In this document: positions 16,485 through 27,489 of the stretch, one piece after another
How the letters are laid out: each line of letters begins with the position of its first letter
Position numbering within the stretch: position 1 is the stretch's first letter
Assembly (NCBI RefSeq): GCF_900156785.1
Contig: NZ_FTOP01000010.1
Span: 62,001-126,000, forward strand
Origin: Belliella pelovolcani
GTDB lineage: Bacteria > Bacteroidota > Bacteroidia > Cytophagales > Cyclobacteriaceae
Length of the DNA: 64,000 nucleotides
Direction of reading: 5' to 3'
Translations under genes and position numbers: made by a program
Notes under the pieces: generated by a model
Told to the model about the DNA's origin: nothing
The model's input: only the letters and a program-made list of their open reading frames with translations
The model's database searches: none

Positions 16485-17205
16485 CTCAAAGGCAATCTTT
16501 CTGACAAAATTTATAATATTTTTATCGGTTATTTTACAAAGCTTTAATTGTCAAGCCAATACAAGCAGCCTCAAAAAAGCAGATTCTTTGTTTATTTCAA
16601 AAAACTACCAAGAAGCAATGGAAATCTATGAATCCATGCTTCTTGAAGCAGAATCTTACTCTCCTGCTATGTTATTGAAAATGGCATTTGTGGCTGAAGG
16701 AAGGGGAGATTATGCCAATGCGAGCTTCTATTTAGCAAAATATTATGACATCAACCCAAACCCCAGAGTTATCTCCAAAATCAAATCGCTGACTGACCAA
16801 TCAAACTTGATTGGCTACGAATTATCGGATTGGGACAGGTTCTTTAAATTTGCCTCAGATTTACAACAAGAAATCACAGCTGTATTTAGCCTATTTGTCT
16901 TGATCAGTATCATTCTGTTGCTAATTTTCAAGGAAAAAGCAAATCAACCCAAGTATTATATACCTGTATTACTTTTTATATTCCTTGCTTTTATGTCCAA
17001 TAACTTCCTACAAGAATCCTCAACTGGAATTGTGACAGGTAGCCCAACCATAGTCATGGATAAACCGACGGCTGGCGGGAAAATGATCCAAAATGTTGAC
17101 CCCGGTCATAGAGTCATCATCAAATCATCAAAGGACATCTGGTACGAGGTAAAATGGGGGAATAAAAATGCTTTTATCAAAAAAGCAAGTATCACCAAAC
17201 TTTGA
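16477..17205 (+). CDS. TPR and SH3-like domain membrane protein
   Basis: 242-aa envelope protein. A signal-anchor (about residues 8-27) is followed by tetratricopeptide-like helices (LKKADSLFISKNYQEAMEIYESML, AEGRGDYANASFYLAKYYDINP; residues about 32-100). Two membrane helices follow (about 135-152 and 160-175), then a C-terminal SH3-like beta domain (TGSPTIVMDKP...GHRVIIKSSKDIWYEVKWG). The layout resembles BatE of the aerotolerance operon, but no other Bat gene is nearby. The start ATG lies within the divergent tRNA promoter. It converges on the LON-domain gene with a 3-bp gap. Confidence 0.72.
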   Translation: MQNSKAIFLTKFIIFLSVILQSFNCQANTSSLKKADSLFISKNYQEAMEIYESMLLEAESYSPAMLLKMAFVAEGRGDYANASFYLAKYYDINPNPRVISKIKSLTDQSNLIGYELSDWDRFFKFASDLQQEITAVFSLFVLISIILLLIFKEKANQPKYYIPVLLFIFLAFMSNNFLQESSTGIVTGSPTIVMDKPTAGGKMIQNVDPGHRVIIKSSKDIWYEVKWGNKNAFIKKASITKL

Positions 17206-17208
17206 GAC

Positions 17209-17838
17209 TTAAAACTCTAAAGGATCGAGATTTTTAAAGTGACCATTCATTTTAATCTTCTCCTTAGCTTTCTCCACTTCTCGCATCACAGGAATCACCT
17301 TGGTAAGATGATTAATCAAAAAAATTGTTCTATCAGATTCTCTTCGATGCTTTAAAAGTTCATACTCTTCTTCTAATGTAAGACCTATCTTATGTGCAAA
17401 TGTGAAAGTATTCACAGCTTCTACCGAAACCTCAACCTGATAATCGACCAATCTAAAGAATTCTTTGAGATAAAAAACAAACTCTGCATGGGCTGATTTT
17501 GAAACGTGGAAATCATTTTCAAACAAGACTACTTCCCCTCCTGCATAGAGCCTGTCTTGAAAGGGATTTTCAAACCGGATCATCTCATAAACTCGATTCA
17601 CGGTAGTTTTTATATCCATCCTACCATCATCGTAGACTTTCGAAATTTCCTTAAGCTTAACCTCAGCCCCTAAAGGCATCAATTTGTCCATATAAACCGA
17701 TATACCAAATCTTCCATCAGCCTGATCAATATCGGTAACAAGCTGTCTATACCTTGGCTCAAAAATATGAAGGTTAAGTTGCTCTCCAGGAAATGCAACT
17801 AGCTTAAGGGGAAAAATGGGAATGGTCTCGGTCATCAT
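17209..17838 (-). CDS. LON peptidase substrate-binding domain protein
   Basis: 209-aa protein formed only by the N-terminal substrate-recognition domain of Lon protease (PF02190), with the signature IPIFPLKLVAFPGEQLNLHIF and EPRYRQLV at the start. There is no ATPase or peptidase part, and family members of this size are stand-alone. The role is unknown and may be protein quality control. The C-terminal third is helical, as in related proteins. It lies 42 bp after the peptidase gene on the same strand. Confidence 0.88.
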   Translation of the reverse strand: MMTETIPIFPLKLVAFPGEQLNLHIFEPRYRQLVTDIDQADGRFGISVYMDKLMPLGAEVKLKEISKVYDDGRMDIKTTVNRVYEMIRFENPFQDRLYAGGEVVLFENDFHVSKSAHAEFVFYLKEFFRLVDYQVEVSVEAVNTFTFAHKIGLTLEEEYELLKHRRESDRTIFLINHLTKVIPVMREVEKAKEKIKMNGHFKNLDPLEF

Positions 17839-17880
17839 ACACTTTCAACAGTATTTGACCATTAAAAGTTATCAAAACAC

Positions 17881-18558
17881 TCAACCTTCATCTTCTTCCA
17901 GCTCTTCTTGCAAACTCAATATCTGTGCTGGTGACATATACAGATCTCTAATCTTATTTCTGTATTTTTCATCAAAACCTTCTTGATTCAAAATGTAATT
18001 TTTTACTGTCAGGATTTGATGTCCCATACCACAGGAAATAGCATAGGTGTCAGCTGCGATTTCAGCCTCTGTCAGCCTTTTATTTGACATCATATACCTC
18101 ATCCCAAAATGCATCATATTGACCGTGCTCCTGTCCTTATAATCCATGATATGACCCAGCTCATGTCCTATCCATCCCACTAAAGCATCATGTGGCACAT
18201 TTTCTATGGCTAAGATCTCATCTCCTAGGTCTAATTCTCGAGTAATCTTGATCCTATATTCTCTTTTCTCCTTGCCTGTAACCAAAAGCGTCAAGACCCT
18301 TGGCTGCGCCTGCATGACAGCTCCATTAATTCTATCTTTGAATTCAAAATCAATCCTTACTCCAGCTAGTTCCGGAAAGTAGGCTAGCGCTTCCACGACC
18401 GCATCCTTGATCTCCCAAGGGATGGTTTTGTTATCCACTTCAAATTTCTCTTGCTTATTCTCTTCAAGTGAATTTGAGCTCAGACTATCAGCTGGTGTTA
18501 GTAACAGAAGTAAGGGGAGGATTAAATTAAGCATGGTAGTGTTTTTCTGTAAAGTCAT
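17881..18558 (-). CDS. Putative exported zinc metallopeptidase (HEXXH)
   Basis: 225-aa protein with a hydrophobic N-terminal signal (about residues 9-24). A zinc-binding GHELGHIMDY motif lies at residues 131-140 (HELGH at 132-136), and EAEIAADTYA follows about 30 residues later. That spacing of HEXXH and ExxxD matches the third ligand of M48-like peptidases. It is shorter than classical M48 enzymes and I cannot name a closer family. The ATG at 18558 is kept because the alternative at 18534 removes the basic residue before the signal core. Confidence 0.7.
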   Translation of the reverse strand: MTLQKNTTMLNLILPLLLLLTPADSLSSNSLEENKQEKFEVDNKTIPWEIKDAVVEALAYFPELAGVRIDFEFKDRINGAVMQAQPRVLTLLVTGKEKREYRIKITRELDLGDEILAIENVPHDALVGWIGHELGHIMDYKDRSTVNMMHFGMRYMMSNKRLTEAEIAADTYAISCGMGHQILTVKNYILNQEGFDEKYRNKIRDLYMSPAQILSLQEELEEDEG

Positions 18559-18604
18559 ATTATAGCAAAAAAGTTATACAATTCCAAAAATAACACAGGG
18601 GCCA

Positions 18605-18671
18605 AAATAAAAATCCCCAGAATATTCTAACCAATCACCTATACAGTTGTATTGATTAGAGTCTCTGGGGA
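18605..18671 (-). terminator. Terminator of gapA
   Basis: TCCCCAGA and TCTGGGGA (18614-18671) form an 8-bp stem with a long interior that pairs partly (GATTAGA with TCTAACC-like). Leftwards it is followed by TTTTTATTTT. Confidence 0.75.
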
Positions 18672-18699
18672 CTTCTATATATTTTAAAATTAAGGTCTA

Positions 18700-19761
<1,062 letters not shown>

Positions 19762-19797
19762 TTAAAATAATTCTCCACTTAAACACATGTTTTAGAT

Positions 19798-20040
19798 GTG
19801 ATAAAATTACCAATAATATCTCTGCTACCCAAATTATCCATCATCCTCCAAGTGAGCATTTTGGAAAAGTTGATTTTACAATCGATTTCGAAAAATAATA
19901 TTTTCTTGTCCACACCTAATTTTCAAGAATCATCTTCAAAAATCAATGACTATTCATTTATCCACTTAGGCGAGTATATACATGTAGATATCATCAAAGA
20001 ATTCCTTAGAAAATATCAGATAAAGTTCACCCAAGTATAG
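19798..20040 (+). CDS. Doubtful small ORF
   Basis: An 80-codon frame from a GTG in the 420-bp spacer between gapA and the isocitrate dehydrogenase terminator. The predicted peptide is hydrophobic at the N-terminus and matches nothing I recognise. Base composition is as AT-rich as ordinary spacer here and no promoter box was found. Listed so that the spacer is accounted for; it may not be a gene. Confidence 0.15.
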   Translation: MIKLPIISLLPKLSIILQVSILEKLILQSISKNNIFLSTPNFQESSSKINDYSFIHLGEYIHVDIIKEFLRKYQIKFTQV

Positions 20041-20077
20041 AAAAGGAACTTGAAATACCCCACTATATTAAAACAAA

Positions 20078-20105
20078 AAAGGCTGTCCAAAAGAAGACAG
20101 CCTTT
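20078..20105. terminator. Terminator of icd
   Basis: AAAGGCTGTC and GACAGCCTTT (10-bp perfect stem, 8-nt loop) with A-run before and T after. Lies 20 bp downstream of the leftward icd gene. Confidence 0.9.
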
Positions 20106-20126
20106 CTATCATATAATTAGCTAATG

Positions 20127-22382
<2,256 letters not shown>

Positions 22383-22535
22383 TTACTATAAAAAAGCAAT
22401 CCTACAGCTTTTCTTATCAGAAAAACGGTCTATTGCTCAAAATTCGGGCTAAATTAAATAAAATATCCCAGTTTCAAAGGGCGAAGCAATTAAGCGAAAA
22501 AGGCAAAAGCCTAGATTTACCTTACTAAAGATATT

Positions 22536-23345
22536 TTATCCATTGATCTGAAAGTCATCAGCATCTTTCCATGCTGGAAACTTCCGTCTAAAAGAACTCA
22601 ATTCTTGCTTATTTAATTCCACCACGAGAATCTCTTCTTCGTTTTCACTGAAAGCCAGCTGATTTCCTTTGAAATCATAAGCACTGGTATGACCTGAGAA
22701 TGGAATTCCATGGCCATCTTTGCCGATTCTGTTGACACCAACACTATAGCTGAGGTTCTCAACTGCACGTGCTTGTAGCAATATATCCCAAGCAGCTATG
22801 CGCGGTGCTGGCCAGCTCGCTACATAAATGCACAGGTCATATTCCATTTCTTCTCCAATCACTCTATTTCTAGACCAAACAGGGAACCGCAAATCATAGC
22901 AAACTTGAGGTAAAATTTTCCATCCATTCAACTCAAACACAACTCTATTAAGCCCCATATCAAAAGAGGCATCTTCATCTGCCATTCTAAAAAGATGCCT
23001 TTTGTCGTACCACTGTATTTTGCCAGATGGCTCTACCCAAAGCATTCTATTATAAAATCTCCCCTCATCCTGAATGATCACACTTCCTGTCAATACCATT
23101 TGCTTCTGAGCTGCCATTTGCTTCATCCACTTACAAGCTGTGTGATTCATGGGCTCAGCCATCTCTGCTGCATCCATTGTAAAACCTGTAGAAAACATCT
23201 CTGGTAGTACTACCAAATCTATATCTTGATCCAAATCCCAGATTTTTTCTTCCAGCATGGCAAAATTCGCCACCTTATCCTTCCAGTATAAGGCTGTTTG
23301 AACTAGGGCTAATTTTAGAATATTTGAATCCTTCATTGTATTCAT
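22536..23345 (-). CDS. Nitrilase-family amidohydrolase (omega-amidase YafV-like)
   Basis: 269-aa cytoplasmic carbon-nitrogen hydrolase. The catalytic triad Glu-Lys-Cys is visible in LPEMFSTGFTM, WYDKRHLFRM and LPQVCYDLRFPVW. The last block and overall length fit the YafV/omega-amidase subgroup, which repairs 2-oxoglutaramate and related amides. It is the last gene of the leftward group hemerythrin-ruvX-def, 42 bp after def. A second ATG three codons in is equally possible. Confidence 0.9.
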   Translation of the reverse strand: MNTMKDSNILKLALVQTALYWKDKVANFAMLEEKIWDLDQDIDLVVLPEMFSTGFTMDAAEMAEPMNHTACKWMKQMAAQKQMVLTGSVIIQDEGRFYNRMLWVEPSGKIQWYDKRHLFRMADEDASFDMGLNRVVFELNGWKILPQVCYDLRFPVWSRNRVIGEEMEYDLCIYVASWPAPRIAAWDILLQARAVENLSYSVGVNRIGKDGHGIPFSGHTSAYDFKGNQLAFSENEEEILVVELNKQELSSFRRKFPAWKDADDFQING

Positions 23346-23387
23346 GTCTCAAATGAAAAAGCCAACAGGGCATGTTGGCTAGAAATA

Positions 23388-23942
23388 TTATTTCAGAGGG
23401 TAGATCATACGGTAGTCAGTTGGCACACGCCCCTTACTCACCTCAATCAACTTGCTCTGTACCAGTCTTTTTTTCAAACCTTTGAGATAATCTACAAAAA
23501 GTATCCCTTCCAAATGATCATATTCATGCTGAATCACGCGTGCTGTCATTCCTGAAAACTCCTCTTCTTTCAAATTCCAGTTTTCATCATAATATTCTAT
23601 GGTAAGCTTCTCAGGCCTGATAATCTCGGCCCTTACATCAGGAATACTCAAGCAGCCTTCCTCAAATCCATAATTATCCCCATATTCATCCAAAATAATT
23701 GGGTTGATAAACGCTCTGCGAATTCCCTTTTCTGAATCATCCTCATCTAGCATCAAAGAGCTATCGATTACAAAAAGTCTAACTCCCTTATTGATTTGGG
23801 GTGCTGCTAGTCCCACACCATTTGCATGATCCATGGTGCTATACATATCTTGAATCAGGCTAGCGATATCTTCACCCTCCTGAATCTCTTCTGCTTCTTT
23901 TTTTAGTATTGGATTTCCGTATGCGACTATCGGATATATCAT
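23388..23942 (-). CDS. def: Peptide deformylase
   Basis: 184-aa metalloenzyme that removes the formyl group from new protein N-termini. The three signature motifs are intact: GVGLAAPQI, EGCLSIP (metal Cys) and QHEYDHLEG (HEXXH metal site). Its start overlaps the end of ruvX by 4 bp, so the two are translationally coupled. Confidence 0.97.
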   Translation of the reverse strand: MIYPIVAYGNPILKKEAEEIQEGEDIASLIQDMYSTMDHANGVGLAAPQINKGVRLFVIDSSLMLDEDDSEKGIRRAFINPIILDEYGDNYGFEEGCLSIPDVRAEIIRPEKLTIEYYDENWNLKEEEFSGMTARVIQHEYDHLEGILFVDYLKGLKKRLVQSKLIEVSKGRVPTDYRMIYPLK

Positions 23943-24352
23943 AATTGCTCAAGGTATGTCTGTAAAATGATTGCGGCACTAATTTTATCTAAGTTGCCAG
24001 CTTTTTCTTTTCTATCTTTTTTCTTACTCCCCATGGCAATCATGCTTTGCATGGCCATTTTAGAAGTGTAACGCTCGTCCACCAAGACTAATTTCTTGTC
24101 AGGAAACAACTTTGAGAGTCTACTTTTCAAACTGATTACCCTAGGTGTCATTTGATTATCAGTTCCGTCGAGTGACTTTGGATAACCAAGAACTATAGTC
24201 TCCACATCTTCTTTTTGGAAGTATTGAGTGAGATAATCTGCAAGCTTACTCGTTTCGATTGTTTCTAGGGGATTTGCGGTAATTTTCAATATATCTGTAA
24301 CTGCCAGCCCCGTCCTTTTAGTTCCCAAGTCAATCGCTATAACTCTTCCCAT
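23939..24352 (-). CDS. ruvX: Holliday junction resolvase RuvX / pre-16S rRNA nuclease YqgF
   Basis: 137-aa RNase H-fold nuclease of the YqgF family, which processes the 5' end of 16S rRNA and may resolve Holliday junctions. The start IAIDLGTKRTGLAV holds the first catalytic Asp. VLGYPKSLDG and VDERYTSKMA carry further conserved acidic residues. Its ATG overlaps the upstream stop by one base (TGATG) and its end overlaps def by 4 bp. Confidence 0.95.
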   Translation of the reverse strand: MGRVIAIDLGTKRTGLAVTDILKITANPLETIETSKLADYLTQYFQKEDVETIVLGYPKSLDGTDNQMTPRVISLKSRLSKLFPDKKLVLVDERYTSKMAMQSMIAMGSKKKDRKEKAGNLDKISAAIILQTYLEQL

Positions 24353-25110
24353 CAGTTGCTATGAATTTGTTTTTTAACTTTTCTAAGCACCTCTATTTCC
24401 AATTGAACAGCTTTCGGAAAAAGCAATTCATCTTCAATCGTCGCATGAATTATCAGCTCTTTTTCAAAATTTTGCAACTCATTGTATAAAATCTTCATAC
24501 TTAAAGGCGCCTCTTCTGGCAAAAAATATCCATTGGTCAACTTTCTGATCCCCACCATTTCATCATCATGATCTTCATGCGCATGAGCCATAGAGGCTAT
24601 TGGACTTGACTCTAATATTTTCAAAGCATCAACGGTAGCAAATTGACCCGATTCAATGTCTTGAAGGAGTTTGATTCTCTTGAAGACCCTACTTTCCTCT
24701 TCATGTATGTGATGGATAAAATCTTCAACAAATAAAGGAAACATGATCTTAAGATCTGCTAGAATACCAGCATAATCCCCCGACACTTTGATCCCCCCAA
24801 CCATGTTAGACAAAAAGGGTAGCTCTTGTCTTACAAAAAAATAATGCTTCTTTTTCAAATAAGCCAAGAGTACTTCAATGGGATGCAAAAAGAGCTCCTC
24901 TTTGGTTGGCTCCTTTATCAATGCCCAAGCTTCAAGTTCTTCTATCAAATGATTTGGGTTTACCTTGAATTTATCGCACACTTCTTGCAATGAACTTTCT
25001 TCGTATTGATAAAAATCAATCCCAAAATAATGTAGGACAGCCGCAAAAACATAATTATCGGAGACGAGATCTCTGATTGGTTTATTCTGCATTTTTTTTG
25101 GATCCAACAT
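24352..25110 (-). CDS. Hemerythrin-domain protein, ScdA/YtfE-like but lacking the N-terminal Cys pair
   Basis: 252-aa protein with a DUF542-like N-terminal domain (about residues 8-65) and a hemerythrin di-iron domain (about 85-245). Iron-ligand segments are HHIHEEESRVF, AHEDHDDEM and HATIEDELLFP. ScdA/YtfE proteins repair iron-sulfur clusters damaged by nitric oxide. Their N-terminal domain normally has a CC pair after FGxDF, but here the sequence is FGIDFYQYEES, so the Cys site is absent. It is first in the operon with ruvX, def and the amidohydrolase. Confidence 0.85.
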   Translation of the reverse strand: MLDPKKMQNKPIRDLVSDNYVFAAVLHYFGIDFYQYEESSLQEVCDKFKVNPNHLIEELEAWALIKEPTKEELFLHPIEVLLAYLKKKHYFFVRQELPFLSNMVGGIKVSGDYAGILADLKIMFPLFVEDFIHHIHEEESRVFKRIKLLQDIESGQFATVDALKILESSPIASMAHAHEDHDDEMVGIRKLTNGYFLPEEAPLSMKILYNELQNFEKELIIHATIEDELLFPKAVQLEIEVLRKVKKQIHSN

Positions 25111-25214
25111 AAAAACAAAAGTAAGGCATTTTGAGTGAAAATGCCCGAATTCTTTATCTAAATTGAAATTGTTACGTTTATCAAAACGTTATGGAAACAA
25201 ATACTGTTAAATAG

Positions 25215-25222
25215 TATATTTG
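25215..25222 (+). promoter_or_regulatory. Promoter -7 element of the S41 peptidase gene
   Basis: TATATTTG matches TAnnTTTG, 44 bp before the GTG start. No TTTG is found at the usual -33 spacing, so the box is incomplete. Confidence 0.5.
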
Positions 25223-25266
25223 AAGAATTTCCAAAAAGTAAGCATAATCAATAACCTGAGGATATC

Positions 25267-26910
25267 GTGAGCGAAATTAAAAACACAAAAGCACAAGTAA
25301 GACTTCCCATCATTATAGCCCTTGCTATATCAGCTGGCATTTGGGTCGGAGCTACTTTTGCAGAACCCAAAAGTGACAGAAATGACCTCAAAGCTGCTAT
25401 CTACAAGCTTCAAGAGATCATCACATACATCAACAGAGACTATGTTGACAGTGTCAATACCAATGAATTGGTAGAATTTGGTATTGAGAAAATACTTGAA
25501 AAGCTTGATCCCCACTCCAGCTATATTCCTGCAAAAGACGCGGCATTGGCCAGGTCTCAGTTGGATGGTAATTTTGATGGCATAGGAGTAGAATTTGGTA
25601 TCATCAGAGATACAATCTACGTGGTAGCTCCATTGACTGGTGGTCCTTCTGAGAAGCTTGGAATTCAATCAGGCGATCAAATCATCAGTGTAGATGGCAA
25701 AACTGTTGCAGGCACGGGTATTACCAATAGAGATGTATTTGACCTTTTAAGAGGCCCAAGTGGCAGCACAGTAAATGTTGAGATAAAAAGAAAATCACAA
25801 AGAGACTTGCTCTCTTTTGATATTGTAAGAGACAAAATACCGCAATATTCGGTGAATGCTTCCTACATGATCAATGATGAAATCGGCTATATCAAAGTCA
25901 CCAGATTTGCAGCGACCACTTATGAAGAGTTCAAGAAATCGGTAGCCGAATTGCGTGAGCAGGGCATGAAAAAGCTGGTATTAGACCTACAAAGTAATCC
26001 TGGTGGCTACATGGGCGCTGCGATCAATATGGCAGATGAAATCCTAGGTAGCAATGCAGTGATTGTCTCTCAAGAGGGAAAGACCAGCCGCTTCAGTCAA
26101 AAAGCCTATGCAGTAAGACAGGGGATTTTCGAAGATGGATCTGTGATAGTCTTGATCAATGAAGGCAGTGCATCTGCATCAGAAATCGTAGCAGGAGCCA
26201 TCCAAGATAATGACCGTGGCTTGATCGTGGGAAGAAGGTCTTTCGGAAAAGGACTGGTTCAGATGCCAATTGACTTATCTGATGGAGCAGAACTAAGGTT
26301 GACAATTGCTAGATACTATACACCCTCAGGCAGATCTATTCAGAAGCCTTATGGAGAGGAAGATGATTACAGTTTAGATTGGATCAAAAGATTTGAACAT
26401 GGTGAATTTTTCTCCGCTGACAGTGTCAAATTCAATGACAGCTTGAGATATGAGACAGTATCTGGAAGAGCTGTTTATGGTGGAGGAGGCATTATGCCAG
26501 ATTTCTTCGTACCGCTTGATACTACCATGTCATCTGCCTATGTCAATAGACTTTTCAATTCTGATTCTGCAAGGGAATTTGTACTAGATTATCTCGATAA
26601 GAATAAGAAGAAATTTGAAGGTATGTCATTTGAGGATTATTATTCCAAGTATCAAGTTTCAGACGCTATGCTTCAGGAATTGATCAAGGTAGGAGAAAAG
26701 AATAAGGTTAAGTTCGACGAGAAAGATTACAAAAAGTCGAAAGATTATCTCAAAGTATTGGTAAAAGCTAATATGGGGAGAAACTTATTTGATGACAATG
26801 CCTATTATAAAGTCATCAATGATATCAATGAAATCTATTTACAAGCCATCAAGTTATTTGATGAAGCAGAAAAGTTGGCCTTTGCTGGGAAAGTCAGTCA
26901 ACAGGAATAA
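25267..26910 (+). CDS. S41-family C-terminal processing peptidase (CtpA-like)
   Basis: 547-aa envelope serine protease starting at GTG. An N-terminal membrane anchor (about residues 12-30) is followed by a PDZ domain (about 90-175; GIGVEFGI..., GIQSGDQIISVDG) and the S41 catalytic domain. The catalytic Ser lies in NEGSASASEIVAGA and the Lys in SFGKGLVQ. An extension of about 150 residues rich in Lys and Tyr follows and is typical of the Bacteroidota form. It degrades or trims periplasmic proteins. A terminator follows at once. Confidence 0.94.
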   Translation: MSEIKNTKAQVRLPIIIALAISAGIWVGATFAEPKSDRNDLKAAIYKLQEIITYINRDYVDSVNTNELVEFGIEKILEKLDPHSSYIPAKDAALARSQLDGNFDGIGVEFGIIRDTIYVVAPLTGGPSEKLGIQSGDQIISVDGKTVAGTGITNRDVFDLLRGPSGSTVNVEIKRKSQRDLLSFDIVRDKIPQYSVNASYMINDEIGYIKVTRFAATTYEEFKKSVAELREQGMKKLVLDLQSNPGGYMGAAINMADEILGSNAVIVSQEGKTSRFSQKAYAVRQGIFEDGSVIVLINEGSASASEIVAGAIQDNDRGLIVGRRSFGKGLVQMPIDLSDGAELRLTIARYYTPSGRSIQKPYGEEDDYSLDWIKRFEHGEFFSADSVKFNDSLRYETVSGRAVYGGGGIMPDFFVPLDTTMSSAYVNRLFNSDSAREFVLDYLDKNKKKFEGMSFEDYYSKYQVSDAMLQELIKVGEKNKVKFDEKDYKKSKDYLKVLVKANMGRNLFDDNAYYKVINDINEIYLQAIKLFDEAEKLAFAGKVSQQE

Positions 26911-26917
26911 ATGAATC

Positions 26918-26948
26918 AAAAAGGGGAGTCAAATTTGACTCCCCTTTT
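26918..26948. terminator. Terminator after the S41 peptidase gene
   Basis: AAAAGGGGAGTCAAA with TTTGACTCCCCTTTT gives a near-perfect 14- to 15-bp stem with almost no loop, followed by a T-rich stretch. Confidence 0.92.
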
Positions 26949-27009
26949 ATTTGGATTGAAATCCTTAAATTAGCATTGAAATAAGAAACAAGCCTGGCGC
27001 AAACCCAAA

Positions 27010-27456
27010 ATGAAAAAATTTTCCTCAATCCTATTTTTGTCAATACTCCTATTGCTAATGAATCATTCAGTAAAAGCACAAGCTAAAATCACCCACATCG
27101 CTGTCTATGTAAGTGAGCTCAATAGAAGCTCGGAATTCTACCGTGATGTTCTAAATTTCAAGGAAATAGAAGAGCCATTCAAAGATGGGCTGCATGCCTG
27201 GTTTGATATTGGCAATCAAGTACAATTACATCTAATTGAAGCAGAATGGGAGCCAGTGACCATCAATAAAATTAATCATCTTTGCTTCAGCGTTCCAAAT
27301 ATGGATGATTTCATTACAATCCTTCGACAGCATCAGGTAGAATTTGAAGATTGGCCTGGGGAGAAAAATAAAATCACTATTAGGCCAGATGGTATCAAGC
27401 AGATATATCTCAGAGATCCAGATGGGTATTGGATAGAGTTCAATGACGAATATTAA
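27010..27456 (+). CDS. Exported VOC/glyoxalase-family protein
   Basis: 148-aa protein with a clear cleavable signal peptide (residues 1-24, ending VKAQ), then a vicinal-oxygen-chelate fold: ITHIAVYVSELNRSSEFYRDVL at the first metal strand and DPDGYWIEFND with the last Glu ligand. VOC proteins include lactoylglutathione lyase and bleomycin-binding proteins, usually cytoplasmic, so the secretion signal is uncommon. Substrate unknown. It is a single gene between two terminators. Confidence 0.85.
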   Translation: MKKFSSILFLSILLLLMNHSVKAQAKITHIAVYVSELNRSSEFYRDVLNFKEIEEPFKDGLHAWFDIGNQVQLHLIEAEWEPVTINKINHLCFSVPNMDDFITILRQHQVEFEDWPGEKNKITIRPDGIKQIYLRDPDGYWIEFNDEY

Positions 27457-27485
27457 AAAAGGAGGCAATTGCCTCCTTTTTTAAT
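27455..27485. terminator. Bidirectional terminator between the VOC and M1 peptidase genes
   Basis: AAAAAAGGAGGCAA and TTGCCTCCTTTTTT form a perfect inverted repeat with minimal loop between convergent genes. Confidence 0.92.
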
Positions 27486-27489
27486 TTAA

